Source: Sphingomonas palmae | GTDB taxonomy: Bacteria; Pseudomonadota; Alphaproteobacteria; Sphingomonadales; Sphingomonadaceae | NCBI RefSeq assembly: GCF_900109565.1 | Contig: NZ_FNZZ01000003.1 | Location: 372,001-436,000 of the forward strand | Direction: 5' to 3' | DNA: 64,000 nt | Shown here: positions 10,357-19,019 of the stretch, one piece after another | Numbering within the stretch: position 1 is the first letter of the stretch | Layout of the letters: the number at the start of each line of letters is the position of its first letter | Translations under genes and position numbers: made by a program | Notes under the pieces: generated by a model | Told to the model about the DNA's origin: nothing | The model's input: only the letters and a program-made list of their open reading frames with translations | The model's database searches: none

Positions 10357-10383
10357 CGGTGCGGCTCTTGTCGAGCCGCACCG
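10357..10383 (-). other. Perfect intercistronic hairpin between porin and oxidase genes
   Basis: CGGTGCGGCTC (10357-10367) and GAGCCGCACCG (10373-10383) form an 11-bp perfect stem with a 5-base loop. It sits 8 bases after the porin stop and about 30 bases before the oxidase Shine-Dalgarno. There is no T run, so it may be an mRNA-processing or stabilising hairpin, or a weak terminator lowering expression of the second gene. Confidence 0.5.
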
Positions 10384-10391
10384 TCGTCTCG

Positions 10392-11726
10392 TCAAAAGGT
10401 GAAGCGCCCACCCAGCGACAACACCACGGCGTGCGCGTCCTCCAGTCGGCCGCTTGTCCTGATTGGCGTTTCCGCACCCGTCCCGACGAAGGCGGCGGTC
10501 ACGCGGTCGATCGTCTCGTTCTCGAAGTCGACATAGTTCGCCGCAGCGTCGATCCCGAACCGCGGCGTCACCTGGAAGGAGAGGCCTCCGCCGTAGTTCC
10601 AGCGGTTGGCGTCGGGCACGCGCGGGTCGCGTTCGCCGTCGCGCGTCGGCGTGATCGCGCGCTGCACGCCCGCGCGCAGCGTCAGCTTGGGCGACACGGC
10701 ATAGTCGAGCCCACCGGCGTAGCTCCACGTGTTGCGATAATTCTCGGGGATGGCGGTGTTGAGCGGCGCGCCCAGCCGGATCGCGTCGAACTTGTCCCAG
10801 GTATAGCGCACCACCTGCGCGTTGAGCGTCAGCGCACCGCCCGCGCGCTGGCGTACGCCCAGGATGATCTGCGCCGGCGTGTAGAAGCGCGCCTTGACCC
10901 CGGACAACTCGGTGTTCGATCCGGCGAGCGGACCGACGAGGCCGCTGATCGTCAGGTCGCCCTTCAGCGTGTGCTTGATTGCCGACTTGTAGCTGAAGCC
11001 TACCGTGGTGTGCGCGTTGTGCATCTGGAACCCGGCGCTCCAGCCGAGGTCCCAGCCATCGCCCTCCAGCTTCTGGCTGCCGTCGGGCAGCGAGGCGAGC
11101 ACGTTGGGAAGTGCGTTGCTGAGGCTCGCGTCGGTATATTCGACGTTCGCCGCACCGCCTACGCGCAACCAGTCGGTCACGGCGACCGCAATGCCCGGCT
11201 GGATGTCGATCGTCAGCAGGTGCGTGCGGTCCGCGCCGTAGCGCGCCCAGCTGCCCGTCTCGTAATTGGTGGTGAAGCTGTACGGAGAGGTGACCGCCAC
11301 GCCCAGAGCCACCCGGTCGTTCAGCGGCAGCGCGAACGCGCCCGACGGCAGCACGCCGTTGTTGATCGGGTCGCGCGACACCGCGTTGCCGCCGACCGGG
11401 GCGAACGTCTGTGCCGGCAGGCCGGGCAGCGAAGGCCGGCGGATCAGCGTCCCGTTATCGACCACCTTGCCCTTGGGTAGAATGGCAGCTGCGCTGACGG
11501 TCGCTTCCGCATCGGTGCTGCCCGCGATCGCCGCCGGGTTCCACCACAAGGACGCGGCACCCGTGTCCGCCACCTCGCCCGAAAAGGCACGACCCGCACC
11601 GCGGGCGGACTGTTCCTGCAGATAGAATGCCTGCGCCTGCGCGGCACCCGCGAACGCGGTCGAGGCGAGTACGGCCGCCGCGGAGGTGGTTAGATGGACG
11701 AACGAAACGTGAAAACGCGGGAACAT
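10392..11726 (-). CDS. FadL/TodX-type outer membrane porin for hydrophobic substrates
   Basis: This is a predicted 14-stranded outer-membrane channel for long-chain fatty acids or aromatic hydrocarbons. The 444-residue product has a signal peptide (LTTSAAAVLASTAFAGAAQA) and then the family N-terminus (QAFYLQEQSARGAGRAFSGE, ASLWWNPAA). Alternating beta strands run to a C-terminal phenylalanine (LGGRFTF), as expected for BAM-dependent insertion. AGGAGAG lies 9 bases before the ATG. The downstream FMN oxidase suggests the imported molecule or a derivative is a hydroxy acid; this is inference from proximity. Confidence 0.88.
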   Translation of the reverse strand: MFPRFHVSFVHLTTSAAAVLASTAFAGAAQAQAFYLQEQSARGAGRAFSGEVADTGAASLWWNPAAIAGSTDAEATVSAAAILPKGKVVDNGTLIRRPSLPGLPAQTFAPVGGNAVSRDPINNGVLPSGAFALPLNDRVALGVAVTSPYSFTTNYETGSWARYGADRTHLLTIDIQPGIAVAVTDWLRVGGAANVEYTDASLSNALPNVLASLPDGSQKLEGDGWDLGWSAGFQMHNAHTTVGFSYKSAIKHTLKGDLTISGLVGPLAGSNTELSGVKARFYTPAQIILGVRQRAGGALTLNAQVVRYTWDKFDAIRLGAPLNTAIPENYRNTWSYAGGLDYAVSPKLTLRAGVQRAITPTRDGERDPRVPDANRWNYGGGLSFQVTPRFGIDAAANYVDFENETIDRVTAAFVGTGAETPIRTSGRLEDAHAVVLSLGGRFTF

Positions 11727-11993
11727 GCGCGCGAACTCTCCTGGGCATGGCGATCGCGATGGAACGCCGGGGCAGGTCCGCTACCGAACAAAGGTCAGTG
11801 TTACAAACCTTTTCCGGCGGCATTGGCGCGGTTTGGGTTGAGCAACATCGAGAAACCGCGGTGTGTCGTCCCGGCAACACTCTCGAATGACAACGCTTGC
11901 ACATCCGAAAGCAGTCGTAATCGTCTTGTCACCCCAGCAACATTGCTTCAAGCTGCGGAGAACAGGGTAAAAGTTTCAGTGGGGGAGTTTCTC

Positions 11994-14900
11994 ATGAACA
12001 ATCGTGCCACCAAGCGTGCCATGTCGGCGCGGCAGATCGCGCTGCTCGCGACCTCAGCATTGGCCACCTTCGGCACACCGGCACTTGCCGAGGGCACGCC
12101 CGATTTCATGATGAACGTGGCGCAGGGGATCGGTGCCGTCCCTGCGGGCGACATGATGGTCGAGCATTCGCCGCAGGTCGTGATCTCCGAACCCGGCACG
12201 CCGACCACCGCGCGCGACACCAACGACGTGACCGGCGTCGGTCAGATGATCATCGACCAGAAAAACGGCTTTTTGGGGCTGTGCACCGGCACGCTGATCA
12301 ACCCGCGCACGGTGATCTTCGCCGCGCACTGCGTCAACGAGAGTCCGCAGGGTACCGCGATGAACCCTTGGGGTTACGGCACCGGTGCGGGGCAGCTGCC
12401 GATCGGTTTCGGGTTCAAGGCGGACAATCTGGCAGGCATCCGCTCGTGGTTCCTGGCCGGCACCAATCAGTACAAGACCAGCGTCGGCAATGCCTTCTAC
12501 AACGTCAACCAGGTTATCTATAATCCGCAGTCGCTGTCGCTCGGCCTCGCGAACAACTTCCTCCAGGCCGACGTGGCGCTCGCCTCGCTCGACACGCCGG
12601 CGCGCAACGTCCCGACCTGGACCATCCTTCTCTCGCAATTGCCGGCCCCCGGCACGATCACCAGCGCGAGCGGTACCGGCTATCACGTGATCGAGGCAGG
12701 CTATGGCCGCAACGGCATCGGCACCAGCGGCGACAGCGGCGGCATCGACTATCGCCGACGCGTGGCCGAGAACTTCATCGGCATCCTGGGGTCGCTCGAC
12801 GACATCGATTCGTTCCTGTTCGGCTCGCCCAGCGGGTTGACGCAGAACCTGTACCAGACCGATTTCGACGATCCCAAGCGCGGACTGCCAGGCGCCAACG
12901 CGTACGACTTCAACATCTTCAAGGACAACGCGTTACCGAAGGAAGGCATCACCGCGGGTGGTGACTCGGGCGGTCCGCTGATCCTCGACAAGACGTTCAG
13001 CAAGCCGACCGTGATCGGCGTGCTGTCGGGCGGCTCGCGCTATTTCAACGCGCAGCCGAGCAGCTCGTACGGCACGTCGTCCTTCTATCAGCCCTTGTAC
13101 CTCTTCTGGGACTATATCGCAGCGAACAACCCGTATCGCTACGTCGCGGCGAAGGCGGGCGACGGCGACTGGTTCGACGCCAGCCACTGGGTCACGACGC
13201 TAGACCCCGCTTATCAGATCATCGTCAACGGGCAGCTGGTGAACGGCATCCCGACCGCACCGGGTGACGGCATCAACGGCACGTCGGGCAAGTTCGGCCA
13301 GATCTGCTATCAGCAGGGACGCTCGGACGAGTGTCTCGACATCGGCACCAACACCTATCTGGTCAACGGTCGTCCGGTCCCCACTGACACCGTTGTGACC
13401 GGTGGTGCGACGCTCGCCAACAACAAGAGCGTTGCGTCGTTCGCCGACGGGCTGACCTCGATCAACGAAGCGCAAGGAGCAGGCGACGCGCAGGCAATCG
13501 CCGCAGCGGCGGCGGCGCTGCCGACTGCGACGCTGGCCAACGGTCTGCCCGGCGCGACCAATTTTGTGCCCAACAACGTCGACCCGGATGCAGCAACGCG
13601 GCGCAACGCGCGCTACTTCGACGTCACGCTGTCGAATGCGGGAACGACCACGCTGTCGGGCACCGCGACCGTCGACCGGTTCACGATCAACAACCAGGCC
13701 AAGCTGACGGTCGCGACCGGCGGCTCTTTGACGTCGCTGATGGAGTTCAACCAGTTCGGTGGTCTGGTCACCGCCAACGGCACGATCAATTCGGTCGGCG
13801 ATTACTTCCTGCTCTCGGGCGGGCTGACCGGCACCGGCCGGATCAACGCGCCGTACCTGACCAGCCTGCTCGGCATGATCGCACCCGGTACGCAGGGGAC
13901 GGTCGGCACGCTGACGATCGGCGGCAACGCCGTCCTGTCGAGCGGCAATCTACTGATGGTGGACATCGCGGGCAACAACACCTCCGACCGCTTAGCAGTG
14001 GTCGCCAACGGGACCAGCACCGGTCAGGCGAGCATCGGCGGACGAGTGCTGTTCTCGCCGATCGCGGGTTCGACGATCCGCTTCGGTGACGTATACACCA
14101 TCCTGACCGCGCAGGGCGGGATCACCGGCACCTTCGCTACCCCGTCGGCACTGAGCGCGATCCTGACGCCGCAGTTCGTCTATTCCGCGACCACGGTGCA
14201 AGCGCGCATCACCGCGGGCCGCTACGCCGATGTCGTCGCCGCGACGCCGATCCAGACCGCCTACGCGCGCCTGCTCGATCAGAACCGCGCCACCAACTAC
14301 GCCGCGCTGTCGGGCATCTACGGGCCGCTCGACCTTCAGAACGCAGCGACGATCCGGTCGAATCTCGAGGGTCTCGCACCGCGCGCGGAGACGACCAAGC
14401 GCGCGCTCGGTACCGTTGCGCTCGATAACATGGGCCGGTTCTACCGCGATCGTCTGGCGCAGATGGACCTGGGCAACGGCCTCGGCGGAACACTCGCGAT
14501 GACGGGCAAGCCGCTGCAGTTCGCCTCGCTCGCCGCTTCCGACCTGCCGATGACCGGCGCGCAACTCGCCGCCACCGACAGCCCGCAGACGACGCTGCAG
14601 ACGGGCGTGCTGCCGGAGTCGGTCAGCGCGTTCGTCGCCGGCGGCTACCTCGACGGCAGCAGCCGCGCTGCGCCGAACGCGATCCCGTTCGCGGGGCGCG
14701 ACCAGTTCGATGGCTGGTACGCCGCGGGTGGCATCGAAACCGAGATCGGCGACAACGGCGCGCTCGGCTTCGGCCTGTCGTACACCAATGTCTCCGGTGA
14801 CCAGCAGTTCGGGCAGCGCGCCAAGGGCGAGCTGTGGCAGGGCACGCTGTACGGCAAGCTCGAAGCGCCGACGGGTCTGTTCCTCGACACGCAGGTGTCG

Positions 14901-15443
14901 GCGGGCGTGTTCCAGGCACGCACGCGTCGCAATGTGTCGTTCGTCGGGACCGACTACACGCTGCGCTCGCGCGACAATGCCTTTGCCTTCACCTCCGAAG
15001 TCGGCGTCGGCAAGAACTTCAACCTCGGCACGTTGAAGGTCGGACCGCGGCTGTCGGCTCGCGCGAGCCAGATCGACTTCACCCCGACCGTCGAGCGCGG
15101 CGGGCCGGTCGGCCTGTTCCTTGACCGGCAGAAGTATGACAGCTTCCAAGGCCGCGCCGGTCTGGCGTTGTCGGGTGGAGCGCGGATCAAGCCGTACGTC
15201 AGCGCCTATTACGTCCACGACTTCCAGGATCATCCGGGATCGTTCGGGGCGAACTTCGTCGGCGGCGTCGGGCCAAGCGCGATTTTCGCGCTGCCGGGTC
15301 AGGACAAGAACTGGGGCGAGGTGAGCGGCGGCATCTCGGTCGGCGGAGAGCGGGTCGAACTGTCGGTCGGCGCCGACACGACGTTCGAGCGCTCGGACGT
15401 GCGGAACCAGTCCTACCGCGCCGCGGTGAAGGTGCGCTTTTGA
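11994..15443 (+). CDS. Autotransporter with trypsin-like serine protease passenger
   Basis: This is a type Va secreted protein of 1149 residues. The start at 11994 follows GGGGGAG and begins a signal peptide (ARQIALLATSALATFGTPALA). The passenger carries an S1-type catalytic triad: His112 in FAAHC, Asp193 in ADVALASL and Ser325 in GGDSGGPL. A beta-helix-like region follows (about residues 545-730, TTTLSGTATVDRFTINNQ). The C-terminal 270 residues form an autotransporter beta-barrel (FDGWYAAGGIETEIGDNGAL) ending in VKVRF. Most sphingomonad protease autotransporters I know of are subtilisin-like, so the trypsin fold is notable. The frame is open upstream to 11694, but no signal peptide lies there. 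Confidence 0.88.
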   Translation: MNNRATKRAMSARQIALLATSALATFGTPALAEGTPDFMMNVAQGIGAVPAGDMMVEHSPQVVISEPGTPTTARDTNDVTGVGQMIIDQKNGFLGLCTGTLINPRTVIFAAHCVNESPQGTAMNPWGYGTGAGQLPIGFGFKADNLAGIRSWFLAGTNQYKTSVGNAFYNVNQVIYNPQSLSLGLANNFLQADVALASLDTPARNVPTWTILLSQLPAPGTITSASGTGYHVIEAGYGRNGIGTSGDSGGIDYRRRVAENFIGILGSLDDIDSFLFGSPSGLTQNLYQTDFDDPKRGLPGANAYDFNIFKDNALPKEGITAGGDSGGPLILDKTFSKPTVIGVLSGGSRYFNAQPSSSYGTSSFYQPLYLFWDYIAANNPYRYVAAKAGDGDWFDASHWVTTLDPAYQIIVNGQLVNGIPTAPGDGINGTSGKFGQICYQQGRSDECLDIGTNTYLVNGRPVPTDTVVTGGATLANNKSVASFADGLTSINEAQGAGDAQAIAAAAAALPTATLANGLPGATNFVPNNVDPDAATRRNARYFDVTLSNAGTTTLSGTATVDRFTINNQAKLTVATGGSLTSLMEFNQFGGLVTANGTINSVGDYFLLSGGLTGTGRINAPYLTSLLGMIAPGTQGTVGTLTIGGNAVLSSGNLLMVDIAGNNTSDRLAVVANGTSTGQASIGGRVLFSPIAGSTIRFGDVYTILTAQGGITGTFATPSALSAILTPQFVYSATTVQARITAGRYADVVAATPIQTAYARLLDQNRATNYAALSGIYGPLDLQNAATIRSNLEGLAPRAETTKRALGTVALDNMGRFYRDRLAQMDLGNGLGGTLAMTGKPLQFASLAASDLPMTGAQLAATDSPQTTLQTGVLPESVSAFVAGGYLDGSSRAAPNAIPFAGRDQFDGWYAAGGIETEIGDNGALGFGLSYTNVSGDQQFGQRAKGELWQGTLYGKLEAPTGLFLDTQVSAGVFQARTRRNVSFVGTDYTLRSRDNAFAFTSEVGVGKNFNLGTLKVGPRLSARASQIDFTPTVERGGPVGLFLDRQKYDSFQGRAGLALSGGARIKPYVSAYYVHDFQDHPGSFGANFVGGVGPSAIFALPGQDKNWGEVSGGISVGGERVELSVGADTTFERSDVRNQSYRAAVKVRF

Positions 15444-15485
15444 TCGAATAGGGACCGCGGCTCCGGCCGTGGCCTTCATGACAGG

Positions 15486-15511
15486 CGCCGGGTCACGATC
15501 GTGGCCCGGCG
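15486..15511 (+). terminator. Probable terminator of the autotransporter gene
   Basis: CGCCGGGTCAC (15486-15496) pairs with GTGGCCCGGCG (15501-15511) around GATC, with one T-G wobble, 42 bases after the stop codon. The trailing TTGTCGTAT is only weakly T-rich. Confidence 0.5.
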
Positions 15512-15756
15512 TTGTCGTATGTGGCTTACACCGCTTGCGTTCAGCCCGATCCCGCCCGTTGCGGTGTAACCCTGCTGCGTTGAAGACGTGCGTAGGTAGC
15601 GACCCGCACATCATTTTCCGTCAACGGTACGGCGGCGCGTCGCCCGTACCATTCTCGCGTCGCCACTCGTCTCCGCTTGCGACGAAGGTAGGCCGCAACA
15701 GAAGAGCGCGCCTTGCGCCTCAATCAACGCACAACGGCAGGCAGGCTCAACAGAAA
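15512..15756 (+). other. Gap between convergent terminators, no gene recognised
   Basis: This is the interior of the 368-base gap between the autotransporter and rplA. The open frames in it have no credible start signal or recognisable product. It separates two convergent transcripts, each with its own hairpin. Confidence 0.5.
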
Positions 15757-15786
15757 GGGGCCCGGAAGCGTGTGCTTCCGAGCCCC
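15757..15786 (-). terminator. Terminator of the rplK-rplA transcript
   Basis: GGGGCCCGGAAGC (15757-15769) pairs with GCTTCCGAGCCCC (15774-15786), 12 of 13 positions, around a GTGT loop. On the minus strand the stem is followed by TTTCTGTT. It lies 26 bases past the rplA stop. A hairpin with the same CCGGAAGC core closes the nepR-phyP unit at 58848-58896. Confidence 0.75.
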
Positions 15787-15811
15787 ATCTGATCAGCGAT
15801 AACTGCAGCGC

Positions 15812-16504
15812 TTATGCGCCGGCGATCTCCGCCACGTCGACCTTGATCCCAGGGCCCATCGAGGAGCTGACGGCAACCTTCTTGACGTACTTGCCCTTGG
15901 CGCCCGACGGCTTGGCCTTGACCACCGCGTCGACCAGCGCGTCGAAGTTGCGACGCAGGTCTTCCTGCGCGAACGACGCCTTGCCGATGCCGGAGTGGAT
16001 GATACCGGCCTTCTCGACGCGGTACTCGACCTGACCGCCCTTGGCCGCCTTGACGGCTTCGGCGACGTTCATCGTGACCGTGCCCAGCTTCGGGTTCGGC
16101 ATCAGGCCCTTCGGACCCAGCACCTTACCCAGACGGCCGACAACGCCCATCATGTCGGGGGTCGCGATGCAGCGATCGAACTCGATCTTGCCGCCCTGGA
16201 TTTCCTCCATCAGGTCCTCGGCGCCGACGACGTCGGCACCGGCCGCACGTGCCTCGTCGGCCTTGGGGCCGCGCGCGAACACGCCGACGCGCACCGTCTT
16301 GCCGGTGCCGGCCGGCAGCGTCACGACGCCGCGGACCATCTGGTCGGCGTGACGCGGGTCGACGCCCAGGTTCAGCGCGACCTCGATCGTCTCGTCGAAC
16401 TTCGACGTGGCGTTGGTCTTCGCCAAACCGATCGCCTCATCGACGCCGTGCAGCTTCTCGGCGTCGATCGTCCAGGTCTTCTGCTTCTTGGTCAGCTTGC
16501 TCAC
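15812..16504 (-). CDS. rplA: 50S ribosomal protein L1
   Basis: This 230-residue 23S rRNA-binding protein of the mobile L1 stalk also represses its own operon in many bacteria. The GTG start at 16504 lies 4 bases after the rplK stop, so the two are translationally coupled. Conserved blocks are present: [59 protein letters not shown] and [12 protein letters not shown]. Length is standard. Unusually, rplJ does not follow; the next ribosomal protein gene is about 10.8 kb away. Confidence 0.98.
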   Translation of the reverse strand: MSKLTKKQKTWTIDAEKLHGVDEAIGLAKTNATSKFDETIEVALNLGVDPRHADQMVRGVVTLPAGTGKTVRVGVFARGPKADEARAAGADVVGAEDLMEEIQGGKIEFDRCIATPDMMGVVGRLGKVLGPKGLMPNPKLGTVTMNVAEAVKAAKGGQVEYRVEKAGIIHSGIGKASFAQEDLRRNFDALVDAVVKAKPSGAKGKYVKKVAVSSSMGPGIKVDVAEIAGA

Positions 16505-16508
16505 GTGC

Positions 16509-16940
16509 TCAGCCCTCCACTACTTCGAGGCCCATCGCGCGGGCCGAGCCTTCGATGATCTTCGTCGCCGCCTCGATGTCGTTGGCGTTCAGATCCTTCA
16601 TCTTGGTCTGCGCAACCTCGACCAGCGCCGAGCGCTTGATCTTTCCGGCCGACACCTTGCCCGGCTCCTTCGAGCCCGACTTCAGGTTCGCCGCCTTCTT
16701 AATCAGGAAGGTCGCCGGCGGCGTCTTGGTGACGAACGAGAACGAGCGGTCGGCGTAGACGGTGATGACGGTGGGGAGGGGCGAACCCTTTTCCATGTCG
16801 CCGGTCTGCGCGTTGAACGCCTTGCAGAACTCCATGATGTTGACGCCGCGCTGACCCAGCGCCGGGCCGATCGGCGGCGACGGGTTCGCGGAGCCCGCGG
16901 GCACCTGCAGCTTGATGTAACCTGTGATCTTTTTCGCCAT
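16509..16940 (-). CDS. rplK: 50S ribosomal protein L11
   Basis: This 143-residue protein of the GTPase-associated centre is the thiostrepton-site protein. It begins [20 protein letters not shown] and keeps [20 protein letters not shown] and the C-terminal rRNA-binding domain ([13 protein letters not shown] near the end). It is the first gene of the rplK-rplA pair and is separated from nusG by about 200 bases of hairpin-rich sequence. Confidence 0.98.
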   Translation of the reverse strand: MAKKITGYIKLQVPAGSANPSPPIGPALGQRGVNIMEFCKAFNAQTGDMEKGSPLPTVITVYADRSFSFVTKTPPATFLIKKAANLKSGSKEPGKVSAGKIKRSALVEVAQTKMKDLNANDIEAATKIIEGSARAMGLEVVEG

Positions 16941-17040
16941 GTCACTCTCTTCAGTTTAGCGGTGATAGCGGCGCCTGAAAGGTGCCTCCCGCGGGCTTGT
17001 CACTGGCCGGCGGGGCCGACCGGGTGATTTGTTGTTGCCT

Positions 17041-17102
17041 CCCGAACGTGGAGGCCGACACGGGGGTTGATCCCGTGTCGTCAGTCCTCGGCGGTGCCGA
17101 GG
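17041..17102 (-). other. Hairpin cluster between nusG and rplK
   Basis: Two perfect stems occur in a row: CCTCGGC/GCCGAGG (17086-17092 with 17096-17102) and CGACACGGG/CCCGTGTCG (17056-17064 with 17072-17080). A CCTCC/GGAGG pair follows further downstream on the minus strand. No T run follows, so it may be an L1/L11 autoregulatory leader or an mRNA-processing region rather than a strong terminator. Confidence 0.45.
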
Positions 17103-17145
17103 CTGGCCGGCGCTGGTCGTCTCGCGACTAGCGTGCGACCGACGC

Positions 17146-17682
17146 TTACTTGCTGCGCTCGACCTGGTCGAATTCCAGCTCGACCGGCGTGGATCGACCG
17201 AAGATCGACACCGACACCTTGACGCGGCTGCGGTCGAAATCGAGTTCCTCGACCGTGCCGTTGAAGCTCGCGAACGGACCTTCGAGCACCTTGACCGCGT
17301 CGCCGATCTCGTAATCGACCTTGACCTTCTGCTTCGGCGCGGCGGCTGCTTCCTCCTTGGAGTTGAGCATGCGCGCGGCCTCCGCTTCCGAGATCGCCTG
17401 CGGCTTGCCCGACGAACCGAGGAAACCCGTCACCTTGGGCGTGTTGCGCACCAGGTGGTAGACGTCGTCGGTCATCGCCAGCTTGGCGAGCACGTAGCCC
17501 GGCATGAACTTGCGCTCGACCGCGATCTTCTTGCCGCGACGTGCCTCGGTCACCGTCTCGGTCGGGACCTCGATCTGCTCGACCAGCTGCTCCAGGCCAA
17601 GGCGCTGCGCCTCCGCCATGATCGAGTCGCGAACCTTGCCCTCGAAACCCGAGTAAGCGTGGATGATGTACCAGCGTGACAT
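17146..17682 (-). CDS. nusG: Transcription termination/antitermination factor NusG
   Basis: This is the RNA polymerase-bound elongation factor linking transcription to Rho and the ribosome. The 178-residue product starts MSRWYIIHAYSGFEGKVRDS, with the NGN domain in the first 120 residues (VERKFMPGYVLAKLAMTDDV, FLGSSGKPQ). A KOW domain lies at the end (YEIGDAVKVLEGPFASFNGT). A longer open frame reaches 17838, but the conserved family start is at 17682. It lies 20 bases after secE. Confidence 0.97.
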   Translation of the reverse strand: MSRWYIIHAYSGFEGKVRDSIMAEAQRLGLEQLVEQIEVPTETVTEARRGKKIAVERKFMPGYVLAKLAMTDDVYHLVRNTPKVTGFLGSSGKPQAISEAEAARMLNSKEEAAAAPKQKVKVDYEIGDAVKVLEGPFASFNGTVEELDFDRSRVKVSVSIFGRSTPVELEFDQVERSK

Positions 17683-17702
17683 CGTGTTGTGCGTTCCGCC
17701 CT

Positions 17703-17900
17703 TTACTTGGCCAGGCTCAACAACGCTTTGACGATCGCGTTGAACACCGAATCTACCCCGAGGAAGAACAGCGCCAGGATCGTGGTCATGATGACGACCA
17801 TCACGCCTGTCATCACCGTCTCGCGGCCCGTGGGCCACACCACCTTCGCGGTTTCGGCGCGAACCTGGTTGATGAATTCGATCAGGGTCGTCTTCGCCAC
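17703..17900 (-). CDS. secE: Preprotein translocase subunit SecE
   Basis: This is the essential small subunit of the SecYEG channel. The 65-residue product has an amphipathic N-terminus (IEFINQVRAETAKVVWPTGR, with the family's KVVWP motif) and one transmembrane helix (VMVVIMTTILALFFLGVDSV). The GTG at 17900 gives the usual length; an in-frame ATG 30 bases upstream (17930) would add ten residues and also has a purine run before it, so the start is not certain. It forms an operon with nusG. Confidence 0.93.
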   Translation of the reverse strand: MAKTTLIEFINQVRAETAKVVWPTGRETVMTGVMVVIMTTILALFFLGVDSVFNAIVKALLSLAK

Positions 17901-18000
17901 GCGTGTTGAACCTTCGATATCGCCCGGCATAAGCTTTCCACCGCTGCCTTGCTCAAGGTAGCGGTGAAGAACCGTCCGTGCTGTCGGATGTGTGCGGGAC

Positions 18001-18029
18001 TTAGCGAAAGGGCCGTGCAAACACAAGGG
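18001..18029 (-). promoter_or_regulatory. Candidate promoter of secE-nusG
   Basis: The minus strand reads CCCTTGTG (18029-18022), 16 bases, then GCTAA (18005-18001), almost the same as the motif upstream of rplJ (5309-5336). Transcription would start near 17994, about 94 bases before secE. Confidence 0.4.
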
Positions 18030-18119
18030 CAGCCGTTCAGCGGCGCACGCGAACAAAGGTTGGTACAGTTCCGGCCGTTAGCATTGGCCATCACCTGTCC
18101 CTCAGCCTATATCGTACGC

Positions 18120-18530
18120 GTGACCAGCGCGGCCCCCTATCGCTTTCCGATCGGCATCGATCCGGCCGACATCGACTTCATGGGGCACGTCAACAACGCC
18201 AGCTACCTGAAGTGGGTGCAGGCGGCGGTGATCGACCATTGGCGTGCGCTAGCCCCAGCCGAGGCGGTGGCGCAGCACCTGTGGGTCGCGCTCAAGCACG
18301 AGATCACCTACCTCAAGCCTACGTTCTTAGGCGACGACGTGGTGGCAACCGTCGTTCTTGAGAAGGTACAGGGGGTGCGCGCCTTCTATGAGACGGTGAT
18401 CCGCCGCGGTGAGGACGTGCTGGCCGAGGTGAAGTCGAGTTGGTGCTGCCTGGACGCGGAAACGCTGCGCCCTGCGCGGCTGGCACGCGAGATCGTGCAG
18501 CATTTCTTTCCGGCAGACGCCAAGGCCTGA
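18120..18530 (+). CDS. Acyl-CoA thioesterase, hotdog fold (4-hydroxybenzoyl-CoA thioesterase-like)
   Basis: This 136-residue single-domain hotdog protein is predicted to hydrolyse an acyl-CoA. The active-site motif DIDFMGHVNNASYLKWVQAA (about residues 15-35) has the catalytic aspartate and the HVNN helix of the YbgC/4-HBT group. A GTG at 18120 is taken as start because it gives the normal length; the frame is open further upstream. Its substrate is not evident. It is divergent from secE and separate from the ribosomal genes. Confidence 0.8.
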   Translation: MTSAAPYRFPIGIDPADIDFMGHVNNASYLKWVQAAVIDHWRALAPAEAVAQHLWVALKHEITYLKPTFLGDDVVATVVLEKVQGVRAFYETVIRRGEDVLAEVKSSWCCLDAETLRPARLAREIVQHFFPADAKA

Positions 18531-18602
18531 ACCGCCGCGGGCACCTTCGGGTGCGATCGACGTTTCGGTTGCGGATCGAACAGCGTCAGCGAAGAGGCCA
18601 AC

Positions 18603-18857
18603 ATGCACATCACGCGTCTGCCCTTGGGAGAGACCGCCCCCGCCGAAGCCGACTGCATCTCGATCGAACGGCGTCCGGACGGGCGCTTTTCGCTGAACGC
18701 CACCGCACTGATGGCGTGCGGCGACACCGACGAAGTCGAGTCGGTGTCGATGATAGGAAGCGAGCCATACGACCGCTACGACGACGCCGAAGCAGCGGGG
18801 CTCGCGTGGGCGGCCGAACATTGCGCGGGCGAGGTATACGTCAGCGCCCTCGACTGA
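18603..18857 (+). CDS. Small conserved-looking protein of unknown function
   Basis: The 84-residue soluble, acidic product begins MHITRLPLGETAPAEADC and ends AGEVYVSALD. AGAGG lies 6-10 bases before the ATG. No motif is recognised and there are no membrane segments. It lies 72 bases after the thioesterase and may share its transcript. Balanced composition and a good ribosome-binding site support it being real. Confidence 0.6.
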   Translation: MHITRLPLGETAPAEADCISIERRPDGRFSLNATALMACGDTDEVESVSMIGSEPYDRYDDAEAAGLAWAAEHCAGEVYVSALD

Positions 18858-18886
18858 GCCGCTATGATCGTTTGCGCTGTGGGAAG

Positions 18887-18963
18887 TGGCAGGGGAGCTC
18901 GGACTCGAACCGAGGGCCTTCGGTTTTGGAGACCGACGCTCTAACCAACTGAGCTACACCCCT
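18887..18963 (-). tRNA. trnW: tRNA-Trp (anticodon CCA)
   Basis: On the minus strand a 77-base cloverleaf begins AGGGGTGTAGCTCAGTTGGT. It has a GGTCTCCAAAACC anticodon arm (loop CTCCAAA), a T arm with GGTTCGAGTCC, an acceptor stem AGGGGTG pairing with the 3' side, and an encoded CCA. Trp tRNA near secE-nusG is a common bacterial arrangement. Confidence 0.96.
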
Positions 18964-18975
18964 GTGCGGCTGCGG

Positions 18976-19004
18976 CTATTGTCGGAACGGCGCGGTTTCG
19001 TCAA
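18976..19004 (-). promoter_or_regulatory. Predicted promoter of tRNA-Trp
   Basis: The minus strand has TTGACG (19004-18999), 17 bases, and CAATAG (18981-18976), placing the start at about 18969, six bases before the mature tRNA 5' end. The same TTGACG-N17 arrangement is used at the rpoB promoter. It lies wholly within the gap between the cyclic-di-GMP gene and the tRNA. Confidence 0.55.
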
Positions 19005-19019
19005 CCGCTGATCGGTCAC

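Noticed and set aside
13992..15614. 540-codon minus-strand frame opposite the autotransporter
   Set aside because: Composition is that of a complementary frame; no motif, and the plus-strand barrel is clear.
18983..19010. GGAAC near 18984 as a further EcfG promoter
   Set aside because: No CGTT-like -10 occurs 16-17 bases downstream, and the bases belong to the tRNA-Trp promoter spacer on the other strand.
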